Source: Fontibacillus panacisegetis
GTDB taxonomy: Bacteria; Bacillota; Bacilli; Paenibacillales; Paenibacillaceae
DNA: 64,000 nt
Assembly: GCF_900102215.1 (NCBI RefSeq)
Contig: NZ_FNBG01000013.1
Location: 1 to 64,000, forward strand
Direction of reading: 5' to 3'
In this document: piece after piece, positions 25,584 to 34,874 of the stretch
Layout of the letters: each line of letters starts with the position of its first letter
How positions within the stretch are numbered: position 1 is the stretch's first letter
The notes under the pieces: model-generated
The model's input: the letters and a program-made list of their open reading frames with translations, nothing else
The model's database searches: none
What the model was told of the DNA's origin: nothing
Position numbers and translations under genes: made by a program

Positions 25584-27316
25584 TGTATCCCCTCCCTTTG
25601 GGACTCTACTAATTGATAGTAAACTCCCTTTTTCGCCATCAGCTCATCATGAGTACCTATCTCTGCGACACATCCTTGATCCATGACGATGATATGATCC
25701 ATATTCCTCATCCAGTGCAGACGATGAGTAGCCAGAAGCACAAGCTTACCTTCAAACAACGGGAGCATCGTTTCTTTCAATTCATACTCCGTTTCAATAT
25801 CAAGATGAGCAGTAGGCTCATCCAGCAGAATGATCGGACGATCACTCAGCAATGCTCTCGCCAGTGCAACACGCTGCTCTTGCCCGCCACTTAACGGGCG
25901 GCCACCGCCCCCAATAGGCTCATCCAGGCCATTAGGCAGATCCTTAATCAAAGAATCCAGACCTGCAGCAGCGGCAGCTTGCTCAACCTCACTCTTCGTT
26001 GCATCCGGTGTGTTGAAGCGAATGTTATCCTTCAAAGAGCTGCTGAAAATGTACGGCTTTTGCGGGATATACGTAATCTGCTCACGCCAGCCGGAGGCGC
26101 CAAGATCTCCAAGTGTAGACCCATTGAGCTCAAAGCTTCCTCGTGTCGGACGGAGAAACCCGCCTAAAATGTCTATCAAGGTTGATTTTCCTGCCCCACT
26201 CTCACCAATTATCCCGATTTTACCTAATCCACTAAAGGTGACATTTACATCCTGAAGCGAAGGACGTCCCTCTTCCTCATAGGTAATCCCTACACCTTGT
26301 AAGCAGAGATGACTGTTGGGTGTCCAAGCAAGAACTGCGTCTTCTGGCACAGTGGCAGCAAGTGCAGCTTCCTTCTCCGCAGCCTGGATAATATCCTCCA
26401 TAGCTTGACCCGCTTCTTTTCCATCCAATGTAGCATGATAATCTGCGCCAACCATCCGTACAGGCAGAAAATATTCAGGAGCCAATATCAATATCGTCAA
26501 CGCCGTTAACAGCGTCATTTTCCCATCAATTAACGGCAAGCCAAGGCTGACCGCTACGGAAGCTACCGACAGCATAGTAAAGAAATCAAGTGCAAACGAG
26601 GACAAGAAAGCAACGCGAAGCGTACGCATCGTTGCCGAGCGATAGGAATCACTCACCCGTTCGATCGAATCACCATGCTTTTTACTGCGTCCAAGAAACT
26701 TTAGTGTTTCAAGGCCACGAAGCGAATCTACAAAATGATTAGACAATACACGATAAGTTTTCCATTGACGTTCTGTCTGCTTTTTGGCAGTTAAGCCGAT
26801 CAGAATCATAAAGACAATCAGAATAGGCATTGTTACAGTCAAAATAACCGCAGATGTCGTATCCAGTGTATATACATAAGCTAAAATAAGAATTGGTGTA
26901 ATACCAGTTGCGAGCATACGAGGCAGGAACAGCTCCAAATAATTACGGAATTTGGCTACGCCTTCAAGCACAGTGGTAACCAGGTTACCTGTGCCTTCCT
27001 GTCCAGCGAACCGAGGACCCAGCTCAAACAGCTTGCTAAGCACCTCTTTGCGCAAGCTCTGGCCCGTCTGCTCAGCAAAACGATAAGCTGCCTTCTGTTC
27101 AAATAGTCCGCACACCTGACGCACGATAAAAGCAAGCAGGAACAAACCGACCCCGCCGGCTTGTTCCTGCAGCTTGGCGCCGGCAAACAGAGCGGAGATA
27201 ACCTCCGCCAGCCATTTTGCCTGCAATATGATGGCAATGCTCTGAATAAGGGTCAAGCCGGCAATGACCACCAGTACCGGCTTTATTCCTTTGTATTTCA
27301 TTAATCCGCGACCCAT
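25580..27316 (-). CDS. cydD: CydD, heterodimeric ABC exporter subunit for cytochrome bd assembly
   Basis: 578 residues: six-helix domain (about 10-310) and ATPase domain with GESGAGKSTLIDILGG, LSGGQEQRVALARALLSD and IILLDEPTAHLD. Its ATG shares one base with the cydB stop (TAATG), and its stop overlaps the cydC start, so cydB, cydD and cydC are translationally linked. A second ATG five codons in (27301) has no better ribosome binding site. Confidence 0.92.
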   Translation of the reverse strand: MGRGLMKYKGIKPVLVVIAGLTLIQSIAIILQAKWLAEVISALFAGAKLQEQAGGVGLFLLAFIVRQVCGLFEQKAAYRFAEQTGQSLRKEVLSKLFELGPRFAGQEGTGNLVTTVLEGVAKFRNYLELFLPRMLATGITPILILAYVYTLDTTSAVILTVTMPILIVFMILIGLTAKKQTERQWKTYRVLSNHFVDSLRGLETLKFLGRSKKHGDSIERVSDSYRSATMRTLRVAFLSSFALDFFTMLSVASVAVSLGLPLIDGKMTLLTALTILILAPEYFLPVRMVGADYHATLDGKEAGQAMEDIIQAAEKEAALAATVPEDAVLAWTPNSHLCLQGVGITYEEEGRPSLQDVNVTFSGLGKIGIIGESGAGKSTLIDILGGFLRPTRGSFELNGSTLGDLGASGWREQITYIPQKPYIFSSSLKDNIRFNTPDATKSEVEQAAAAAGLDSLIKDLPNGLDEPIGGGGRPLSGGQEQRVALARALLSDRPIILLDEPTAHLDIETEYELKETMLPLFEGKLVLLATHRLHWMRNMDHIIVMDQGCVAEIGTHDELMAKKGVYYQLVESQREGIQ

Positions 27317-28329
27317 TAGTATTCCAAATGCTCCTTCTCACTAACCCTTTTATGGAAAATGAAGTAGCTCCAAATTTGATATCCCAAAACAAATGGGAGC
27401 AATGTCAACGCGACGATGGTCATAACCTTGAGCGAATAGTGCCCAGAGGCCGCATTATCAACCGTCAACGAGAATGCATCACTTATCGAGCTGACCATAA
27501 CACGTGGGAACAACCCAATAAATACGGAAGCAATCGATAAGAAAATAAGTGTTCCTGTCATACCAAATGCCCAGCCATCTCTTTGCTTCGTCATAAAATA
27601 ACCAGCCGCTAAGAAGACCACGACACCAATTACAGCTACAATACTAAGAATAATGCCACGAACCTCAAATACATCTGTCTCAATCACAGTTAACACTGCA
27701 AAGAGAACGAACAGAACAGCAAGTGGAATTAGCAGCTTTTTAGCTAATTTGCGAGCCCGTTGTCGTAAATCACCTGTCGTTCTAAGAGATGTAAACATCA
27801 ATCCATGTACAAGACATAACATCACTACAGTAACCCCACCAACCAACGTATAGAGGTTAACCATATCGAATAGTCCAGCTTTCATTTCCATATCGCCGTC
27901 TATTGGCAGCCCTTTGATCAAGCCGGAGAAAACGACACCGAGCAGAAAAGGAGGAAGCAAGCTGCCCAGGAAAATCGCAATATCCCAAGCACCCTTCCAT
28001 TTCTCGTTCCCCACCTTGCCACGGAATTCAAATGCAACCCCGCGTGCAATTAGAGCAAGCAATAACACAACCAGAGGAGTGTAATATCCGCTGAACATTG
28101 TCGCATACCAGTTCGGGAAAGCCGCGAACATGGCGCCACCTGCCGTTAACAGCCACACCTCATTAGCATCCCAGAAAGGACCAATCGAATTAATTAACAC
28201 TCGACGTTCCATATCATTCTTAGCAAGAAAACGAGTACTCATTCCTACACCAAAGTCAAATCCTTCCAAGAAGAAAAATCCAATAAACAGAACCGCAACA
28301 AGTATAAACCAGAGCTCATTAAGAGACAT
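27316..28329 (-). CDS. cydB: Cytochrome bd ubiquinol/menaquinol oxidase subunit II
   Basis: 337 residues from ATG 28329, which follows AAGGAGGGATACC and overlaps the cydA 3' end by 11 bases. About eight to nine membrane helices. The N-terminal block FFLEGFDFGVGM, followed by INSIGPFWDANEVWLLTAGGAMFAAFP (spanning about residues 52-78), is diagnostic of CydB. It forms the oxidase with CydA in the cytoplasmic membrane. Confidence 0.96.
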   Translation of the reverse strand: MSLNELWFILVAVLFIGFFFLEGFDFGVGMSTRFLAKNDMERRVLINSIGPFWDANEVWLLTAGGAMFAAFPNWYATMFSGYYTPLVVLLLALIARGVAFEFRGKVGNEKWKGAWDIAIFLGSLLPPFLLGVVFSGLIKGLPIDGDMEMKAGLFDMVNLYTLVGGVTVVMLCLVHGLMFTSLRTTGDLRQRARKLAKKLLIPLAVLFVLFAVLTVIETDVFEVRGIILSIVAVIGVVVFLAAGYFMTKQRDGWAFGMTGTLIFLSIASVFIGLFPRVMVSSISDAFSLTVDNAASGHYSLKVMTIVALTLLPFVLGYQIWSYFIFHKRVSEKEHLEY

Positions 28330-29719
28330 GGTATCCCTCCTTAGCAAACGGATCAGCCTTCAAATCGTCTGATTTTTTCTCCGCGTTCGGCCCCTTCTTA
28401 ATCACCTTCACAAACAAGTATACCATTACGATTCCAAGTATCGAATAGATTGTGCAGAAGGATATCAGAGAGAATAGAACCTGTCCACCAGTAACACTTG
28501 GAGATATACTATCCTCTGTCTTCATTAGTCCAAATACTGTCCACGGCTGACGACCAATTTCAGTCATAATCCAGCCTGCTGTATTCGCAATAAACGGAAG
28601 CGAGATAGCCCACAGCATAGCGGTATAGAACCATTTGTGCGGAACCTCCAATTTTTTGCGCCAAGTAAGATATGCACCATACATAGCAAGTAAAATCATC
28701 AAGGATCCCGCAGCAACCATTATGCGGAAGCTCCAGAATGTAGTCCGTACAGGTGGAATATAGTCGCCAGGACCATAAGTCTGTTCATATTCAGCCTGCA
28801 ATTCGTTCATACCTTTAACTTCACCAGAGAACTGGCTGTACGACAAGAAGCTGAGCATATAAGGAATTTTAATTTCAAAAGTATTCTGTCCGGTTTCCGG
28901 ATCAATGTGGGCATACACCGTCCAAGGAGCCGGATCTCCACTCTCACCCCATAATCCTTCAGTAGCCGCCATTTTCATAGGCTGTGTCTCTACCAAATAC
29001 TGAGCTTGCTGGTGACCAAACAGAGCTACACCAATAGAAGAAACCAACGCAACGATAATACTAACTTTAAATGAAGATTTAAAAAACTCTACATCTTTAC
29101 GGCGCAGCAGCTTGAATGCACTAATACCTGCGATCAAGAATGCTCCAGTTGCAAAAGCACCGAGTACAGTATGCGGGAATTCTACGAGCAGCTGACCATT
29201 AGTGATAAGAGCGAAAAAGTCATTCATTTCCGCGCGTCCATTGTTAATCTCAAAGCCAACAGGTCTTTGCATAAACGAGTTAGCCGCCAGAATCCAGAAT
29301 GCAGACATTGTTGTTCCGAGCGCTACTAACCATATGCTGAGCAAATGGACACGCTTGGATAACCGATCCCAACCAAATATCCACAATCCAATAAATGTTG
29401 ATTCCATAAAGAATGCAAATAGAGCTTCAACCGCAAGTGGTGCACCGAATACATCACCAACGAATCTGGAATAATCCGACCAGTTCATCCCGAACTGGAA
29501 TTCCTGAATAATCCCCGTAACAACACCTACTGCGAAGTTAATGAGGAACAGCTTGCCCCAGAACTTTGCCATCTTCTTGTATTTCTCATTGCCCTTGACT
29601 ACATACATCGTCTCCATAATTGCGATGTGTAGCACTAGTCCGATGGACAATGGAACAAAGAAGAAGTGGAAAATGGTTGTGGCCGCAAACTGCAGTCGTG
29701 CAAGAAATAACGGATCCAT
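28319..29719 (-). CDS. cydA: Cytochrome bd oxidase subunit I
   Basis: 466 residues. RLQFAATTIFHFFFVPLSIG near the N-terminus holds the heme b595-side His. EFQFGMNWSDYSRFVGDVFG and the FAFFMESTFIGLW stretch hold the conserved Glu residues. GHQQAQYLVETQPMKMAA begins a short Q-loop, typical of Firmicutes, and GRQPWTVFGLMKT is the C-terminal signature. It reduces oxygen to water with high affinity using quinol. It leads the cydABCD operon, with two dyads in its promoter region that fit Rex/CRP-type sites. Confidence 0.97.
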   Translation of the reverse strand: MDPLFLARLQFAATTIFHFFFVPLSIGLVLHIAIMETMYVVKGNEKYKKMAKFWGKLFLINFAVGVVTGIIQEFQFGMNWSDYSRFVGDVFGAPLAVEALFAFFMESTFIGLWIFGWDRLSKRVHLLSIWLVALGTTMSAFWILAANSFMQRPVGFEINNGRAEMNDFFALITNGQLLVEFPHTVLGAFATGAFLIAGISAFKLLRRKDVEFFKSSFKVSIIVALVSSIGVALFGHQQAQYLVETQPMKMAATEGLWGESGDPAPWTVYAHIDPETGQNTFEIKIPYMLSFLSYSQFSGEVKGMNELQAEYEQTYGPGDYIPPVRTTFWSFRIMVAAGSLMILLAMYGAYLTWRKKLEVPHKWFYTAMLWAISLPFIANTAGWIMTEIGRQPWTVFGLMKTEDSISPSVTGGQVLFSLISFCTIYSILGIVMVYLFVKVIKKGPNAEKKSDDLKADPFAKEGYHVS

Positions 29720-29756
29720 AATTTTCTTCCCCTACTTTCTGTCATTGATTAACTAA

Positions 29757-29826
29757 TGTGAATTCTATCACAGAATTAACTGAGTGATTCGATAAAATAT
29801 TAATAATTTTGTGACGATGATCACAT
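29757..29826 (-). promoter_or_regulatory. Two TGTGA-N6-TCACA operators upstream of cydA
   Basis: TGTGAATTCTATCACA (29757-29772) and TTGTGACGATGATCACAT (29809-29826) are dyads with 6-bp spacing. The pattern fits Rex (TTGTGA-N6-TCACAA) and also CRP/FNR-type proteins. In Bacillus cydA is controlled by several Rex sites, so Rex is the first guess. A further partial site (AATGTGAAACAATTGTGAC) lies near 29898. Confidence 0.6.
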
Positions 29827-29852
29827 GACATTTGTCACACCAACTCATAAAA

Positions 29853-29889
29853 TTAAAAAAAAGTTGATGCACCGCTATTTCGTCAACTT
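29853..29889 (-). terminator. Terminator of the ygbA-like gene
   Basis: AAGTTGA pairs with TCAACTT across 15 nt, and on the minus strand is followed by eight T. It separates this gene from cydA. Confidence 0.75.
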
Positions 29890-29937
29890 CCTTTCATAAT
29901 GTGAAACAATTGTGACGTTAAACTATTAGACTAGAAT

Positions 29938-30396
29938 TCATGATCCTAGTTCCCTCAAGGTCTTCTGGCCTCGTCCATCCAGCATGTGGCGAATCGTCAA
30001 CACGGGGTGACTCCATAACATACGCGGGCCTGCGTAACGCATAACCTCTTTGATTCTCTCCCGCTGTGATGGCGCATAACAATGAACAGCGCAATTGGCG
30101 CAGGTTGATTTATTTTCACCGAACTGACATAGAGACAATCGCCTACTCGCATATTGCTGCAGCTCAAGGCATTCATTGCATAATTCAACCTCAATACTGT
30201 GATTAGAGCTTATGGAGTTGTCCAACATCTCTACAATTAACTTCTCTTTATCGGAATACTTATGCTTGCCCTTACAAAAAATAGTAATCATATACAGGAC
30301 CGTTTCCTTCTCCCTTGTGATTCTCGGCCCTTCCTCGTGATCCTTCTTACTCTCAATCTCCTGAACAGTCCTGCCTCTATGTATATAGTTGTTCAA
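29938..30396 (-). CDS. ygbA: YgbA-family protein ('nitrous oxide-stimulated promoter' family)
   Basis: 152 residues from TTG 30396, seven bases after GGAGG. The Cys-rich core CNECLELQQYASRRLSLCQFG, then CANCAVHCY and the RERIKEVMRYAGPRMLWSHPVL block, matches E. coli YgbA closely. The N-terminal 30 residues are extra. E. coli ygbA is induced by nitric oxide through NsrR and supports growth during NO stress; the biochemical role is open. Its place just before cydABCD, the NO-tolerant oxidase, fits a role in nitrosative stress. Confidence 0.85.
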   Translation of the reverse strand: MNNYIHRGRTVQEIESKKDHEEGPRITREKETVLYMITIFCKGKHKYSDKEKLIVEMLDNSISSNHSIEVELCNECLELQQYASRRLSLCQFGENKSTCANCAVHCYAPSQRERIKEVMRYAGPRMLWSHPVLTIRHMLDGRGQKTLRELGS

Positions 30397-30651
30397 AGTC
30401 TGACCTCCGACTGTTTAGTTTCATTGTTATCTTTCTATCATCGACCCCCATTCTCCAAAAAATACGGTTCATTCAGGATTCAACACCTTACATCTCTACT
30501 CTATCTGAGGTTGCTAGAATCAGCTATGACAGGTTGCATAAAACAAATATGCGCAAAAAAACAAGACACCCCCGACAGCAACCAGTGCTATCCCTCTAAG
30601 GGAGTGCCTTATTTCTTTAGAACCATCTATAAATTAAACAGCGTTCTCGTC

Positions 30652-31696
30652 TTATTTGCCAGACGGGATAAAGCCGCTGATATCAACGCCAAGTCCTTGT
30701 GCAACTCTCATGCCGTATTCAACATCCCCACGGAAGAAATTGCAGATCGCGCGAAGCTGAGTCTGTTCTGGGGTTTGACTCAAATCGTCCACCAGATTAG
30801 AAATCAGGTTGTTCTTCTCTGCATCAGTAAATTTACGATATAATTCCCCCGCTTGCGTGAAATCATCCGTTTTCTCCATTTTCTCGCGGCCGATTTGTCC
30901 TGGTTCACATTCATCAATCCATCACGCTGATGATTACGTACCGAAGCATATTGGCAGTTAACCGGAATTTGCAGGTAGTTGGCTCCAAGACGATAACGCT
31001 GAGTATCTGGATAAGAGAACAGGCGGCCTTGGAGCAATTTATCCTCTGACAGCTCGATTCCCAGAACAAACGCACTAGGTGAAAATGCAGACTGCTCTAC
31101 CTCCGCAAAGAAATTGTCCGGATTGCGGTTCAACGTTAGTTTGCTGGAGTACCATTATCCGAGAACACCCAAGTCATCATATGAGTGGATTCTGTGGATA
31201 ATGACATGAAATCCCAGTAACGCGCAGGTTCCTGAATGTTTGTGTCAGGAGCCGGCTTTAAGGAATGGACCATATCCGGGAACTTGATCGCATCGCGAAT
31301 AAAAAATACTGGCAAATGGTTGCCTACAAGATCATAATTGCCTTCCTCGGTATAGAATTTCACAGCAAAGCCGCGCGGATCGCAAGCCGTCTCTGGCGAT
31401 CCCGTTCCATGAATAACCGTTGAGAAACGTACAAACACTGGCGTTTCCTGTCCAGCTTCTTGCAAGAAATTCGCCTTAGTGAATTCACGCATACTGTTCT
31501 CAGTTACGAATACACCATGCGCTCCTGCACCAAGGGCATGTACAACTCGCTCTGAAATACGTTCACGGTCAAAATGAGCGAGCTTCTCCAGCAGATGGTA
31601 ATCCTCCAGCACTGTCGGACCTCTCCGACCAGCCGTTCTCGAGTTTTGATTATCACCTACCGAAGCACCCTGATTCGTCGTCATCCAATGATTCAC
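30652..31696 (-). pseudogene. Catalase gene with two internal deletions
   Basis: Three catalase pieces lie in different frames. 31696-31136 covers the N-terminus with the catalytic His ([12 protein letters not shown]) and the [14 protein letters not shown] block. About 31133-30895 resumes at [14 protein letters not shown] and carries the heme-ligand Tyr block [10 protein letters not shown]. About 30905-30652 gives [19 protein letters not shown] to the C-terminus. At the first junction (NGTPAN to LNRNP) about 150 residues are missing, and at the second (MNVNQ to GQIGREK) about 30. Total length is about 1.05 kb against about 1.45 kb for a small-subunit catalase. It cannot make an active enzyme. 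Confidence 0.9.
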
Positions 31697-31856
31697 TATA
31701 TATCATTCCTTCCGGTTGTTTATCATGCTTTTATGCCTTTTTGCATGAAGGTTAGATGAGGTAATCGTGAAAAATGATGATCCAAAGTGAAGAATACATG
31801 AACGATTTATTGAGGGGGGCCAAAGCCGTTCTTATGAAGCAAAGATGTCGATCATG

Positions 31857-32076
31857 CCTGCGGAAGATGAAAATTCATCTACGTAATTGCAGAAATTGCT
31901 GCGGAAATGCAGTTTTTCTCCAACTAGGTCAACATACACGTCATAATTCTTGCAAAAATACATCCTTTTTGTACCCATTCGTTAGTGTTTACGTCAATAC
32001 AGAGCAAATACCTGCACTTATGCAGGCATTGGGCTCAAGTCAGCCATTTACCGCGAAAATTCCTGCACTTTTGCAA
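31857..32076. repeat. Intergenic TGCAG-rich repeat region, copy C
   Basis: The 445-bp gap before yclQ's terminator holds the palindrome CCTGCACTTATGCAGG (32011-32026) and several half-sites (TGCAG at 31888 and 31908, CCTGCACTTTTGCAA at 32062). It matches copies A and B in geometry. No gene was found here. Confidence 0.6.
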
Positions 32077-32094
32077 CCTTTCTGCTTTTCCACT

Positions 32095-32136
32095 AAAAAA
32101 AGGCCGCCCCTCAGTACAAATCACTGAGAGACGGCT
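32095..32136 (-). terminator. Terminator of the yclNOPQ operon
   Basis: On the minus strand GCCGTCTCTCAGT pairs with ACTGAGGGGCGGC, followed by seven T, just after the yclQ stop. Confidence 0.9.
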
Positions 32137-32142
32137 CGTCAT

Positions 32143-33147
32143 TTATTTAATTCCTTCTTGCACTTCTTTCAACATCTCTGGCATGGACAAGAGTCCGCCG
32201 CCTGCAAGGTACCAGTAGTTAGGATCAAGGTAAATAATTTTGCCATCTTTATAGGCATTTGTCTTCTTAACCAAATCGTTCTCAACAAGCTTGGAGGCTG
32301 GCTCCGCCTTTTCGCCTTCTGTTACAACAGCGTCACGGTCTACAACGAACAGGTAGTCAGGGTTTTTCTCAGCTACATATTCGAAGGACACGCTTTGTCC
32401 GTGAGTAGATGCTTCGATATTCTCATCAACTGGAGCGACTCCGAACACATCATGCAGCAGACCAAAACGGGAGCCTGGGCCATAAGCGCTAACCTTGCCG
32501 CCAGTTGTCAGAATAACCAGACCTTTTTTGCCGCTTGCAGTTGCTTGCTCATTTACAGCTTTGATGGAATCGTTAATAGCAGCCAGTTCTTTTTCTGCTT
32601 CAGCTTCTTTGCCAAAGATTTTACCAAGAGTTGTTACGTTTTCGGTAAATGAACTCATGTAGTTCGCTGTATCTACACCCATGAAGATCGTTGGTGCAAT
32701 TTTGTTCAATTCCTCGTACGCTTCTGAAGAACGTCCGGAGATGAAGATAACTCCTGGATTCAATGCGTTAAGCTTTTCAAAATCCGGCTCAAACAATGTG
32801 CCTGCATTCGTATATTTAGAATCCTTGTATTTGCTCAAATGACCTGGAAGACTATCTTGCGGTACTGCTGCTACTTCTACTCCCAGCTTATCGAGTGTTT
32901 CCAGCACACCATAGTCAAATACAACTACGTTGCCAGGATTTTTCTTCAATTTTGCTTCTCCCAGCTTATGCGTTATCGTTAGTTCTTCCTCTTCAGCAGG
33001 TGCTGCCGGTTCCGCAGTATTTGAAGATGTAGCAGCATTATTGCTAGTGTTAGCTGCGCCATTATTAGCTTCTTTATTTGCCCCACACGCGGAGAGTACT
33101 ACTATAAAAATGATAGCCATGAACAACATGGAGATTTTTTTATTCAC
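32143..33147 (-). CDS. yclQ: Iron-siderophore ABC transporter binding lipoprotein, YclQ-like
   Basis: About 334 residues from GTG 33147, six bases after GAGGTGG; an ATG at 33162 would sit on that site. It has a lipoprotein signal with lipobox LSAC, then a low-complexity Asn/Ala/Glu linker (about 25-60) and a periplasmic-binding fold with a long central helix. VVVFDYGVLETLDKLGVEV and GRSSEAYEELNKIAPTIFMG match the YclQ branch, which binds petrobactin and related catecholates in Bacillus. It is the last gene of the yclN-O-P-Q order. Confidence 0.88.
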   Translation of the reverse strand: MNKKISMLFMAIIFIVVLSACGANKEANNGAANTSNNAATSSNTAEPAAPAEEEELTITHKLGEAKLKKNPGNVVVFDYGVLETLDKLGVEVAAVPQDSLPGHLSKYKDSKYTNAGTLFEPDFEKLNALNPGVIFISGRSSEAYEELNKIAPTIFMGVDTANYMSSFTENVTTLGKIFGKEAEAEKELAAINDSIKAVNEQATASGKKGLVILTTGGKVSAYGPGSRFGLLHDVFGVAPVDENIEASTHGQSVSFEYVAEKNPDYLFVVDRDAVVTEGEKAEPASKLVENDLVKKTNAYKDGKIIYLDPNYWYLAGGGLLSMPEMLKEVQEGIK

Positions 33148-33171
33148 CTGAATCCACCTCATAGAGTTATT

Positions 33172-33930
33172 TTAATTAAAATAGACTGCAATTCGATTAC
33201 CGCCAATTTCTTCGATTGGAATGTCCATATCATAAACTTCCCGAAGCACTCCGGATTCCATAATTTCCTCCACGGTTCCTTCCTTCATCACGACCCCGTT
33301 TTTAAGAGCGACGATGTAATCGGAATAACATGAAGCAAAATTGATGTCATGGATAACCAGAACGACTGTCTTGCCAAGCTCATCTGTAAGTCTGCGCAGC
33401 ACCTTCATAATCTGCACCGAATGCTTCATATCCAGATTGTTCAGCGGCTCGTCCAGAAGCACATATTCCGTGTTCTGAGCAATGACCATCGCGATAAATG
33501 CACGCTGCTTCTGACCGCCACTAAGCTCATCCAAATATTTATGCTGCATGGATGCAAGATCCATATATGCGATAGCTTCGTCAATATGCTTATGATCTTC
33601 CTTGGTCAATCTGCCCTGAGAATAGGGAAACCGTCCGAAGCTCACAAGATCCTTGACCGTCAGCTTGATATTAATATGATTAGATTGCTTCAAAATGGAA
33701 ATTTTCTTGGCTAATTCACTGTTCTTCCATTTTCCAATTTCCTGATCCTCGATCAGAATTTCGCCACTGTCCTTAGTGATCAATCGGCTTATCATGGACA
33801 TCAAGGTACTTTTTCCGGCTCCGTTTGGCCCGATAAATGAAGTGATTTTCCCTTTTGCGATGTCTAAGGATACGTTGTCGATGACCTTTTTTCCGCCGTA
33901 TTGTTTAGATACTCCTCTTACCTTTACCAC
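33172..33930 (-). CDS. yclP: Iron-siderophore ABC transporter ATPase, YclP-like
   Basis: 252 residues. The Walker A is GPNGAGKST, the signature LSGGQKQRAFIAMV and the Walker B VLLDEPLNNLD, with the switch His in VLVIHDINFA. This FecE/FepC-type ATPase powers import with the two permeases. It overlaps the upstream permease by seven bases and lies 24 bp before yclQ. Confidence 0.92.
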   Translation of the reverse strand: MVKVRGVSKQYGGKKVIDNVSLDIAKGKITSFIGPNGAGKSTLMSMISRLITKDSGEILIEDQEIGKWKNSELAKKISILKQSNHINIKLTVKDLVSFGRFPYSQGRLTKEDHKHIDEAIAYMDLASMQHKYLDELSGGQKQRAFIAMVIAQNTEYVLLDEPLNNLDMKHSVQIMKVLRRLTDELGKTVVLVIHDINFASCYSDYIVALKNGVVMKEGTVEEIMESGVLREVYDMDIPIEEIGGNRIAVYFN

Positions 33931-34874
33931 GATTTATTCTCCTTTAGCAGTAGATAGATGAAGTACACTCCACCGATAAAGTTGATGATCACGCTAAGCG
34001 AAGTGGAAAAGGTAAATACTCTTTCTACGATCAGCTGACCTCCGGTAAGAGCGATAAAGCTGATCAAGGAAGCGCCTAGGATCAACGTTTTATGGCGATA
34101 AGTGTTCAAGAACTGATACGCGACATTAGCGACGAGCAAGCCTAGAAAAGTGATTGGTCCAACTAATGCTGTCGAGATCGAAATCAACACGGCAACGACG
34201 ATCAGCATTCTTTTGACAACAAATTCATAGCTGACCCCCAGATTAACGGCATGGTCCCGGCCCAACGCGAGGACATCCAAATATTTGGCATACTTGGCGA
34301 AGTATAGTGTTGACAGCAGAACTCCCACTGTCGCCAGAAGCAATATATCCGAATTCACGTTGTTGAAGCTTGCGAACATTTTATCCTGAATGACCAGAAA
34401 TTCGTTTGGATCAATCAGCTTTTGGAGGAATGACGACAGGCTGGAGAAAAATGTTCCAAAGATAAGCCCGATCAACAGCAGATGATAGATGTTGCGCCCT
34501 TCCCGTCGAAACAACATTCGATACAGCAGAATTGCAAACAGCACCATAAGCCCAACAGCCATCACAAAACGCAGGTTTTTGCTCATCATCGTTAGACTCG
34601 TACCACCGATTAAAAAGACGATCACCGTCTGAATCAGCATGTACAGAGAATCCAAACCGATAATGCTTGGCGTCAAAATCCGGTTATTCGTTATTGTCTG
34701 GAATACTACCGTAGAAAAAGCAATTGCCGTACCGGTTAACAATATCGCAAACAGCTTTTTGCCTCGCCTTGGCAGTATGTAATCCCATTGTCCCCCCGCA
34801 TCAATCGTCATAAAGACAATCACCAGCAGAGCAGCTATGCCGACAAGGATACCTATTTTTGCTCTATTGCTCAT
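33924..34874 (-). CDS. yclO: Iron-siderophore ABC transporter permease, YclO-like
   Basis: 316 residues with about nine hydrophobic helices of the FecCD/BtuC fold. Features include AFSTVVFQTITNNRILTPSI near residue 52 and GPITFLGLLVANVAYQF near 245, the region that contacts the ATPase. It overlaps yclN by 11 bases and yclP by seven. It pairs with YclN to form the membrane channel. Confidence 0.92.
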   Translation of the reverse strand: MSNRAKIGILVGIAALLVIVFMTIDAGGQWDYILPRRGKKLFAILLTGTAIAFSTVVFQTITNNRILTPSIIGLDSLYMLIQTVIVFLIGGTSLTMMSKNLRFVMAVGLMVLFAILLYRMLFRREGRNIYHLLLIGLIFGTFFSSLSSFLQKLIDPNEFLVIQDKMFASFNNVNSDILLLATVGVLLSTLYFAKYAKYLDVLALGRDHAVNLGVSYEFVVKRMLIVVAVLISISTALVGPITFLGLLVANVAYQFLNTYRHKTLILGASLISFIALTGGQLIVERVFTFSTSLSVIINFIGGVYFIYLLLKENKSW

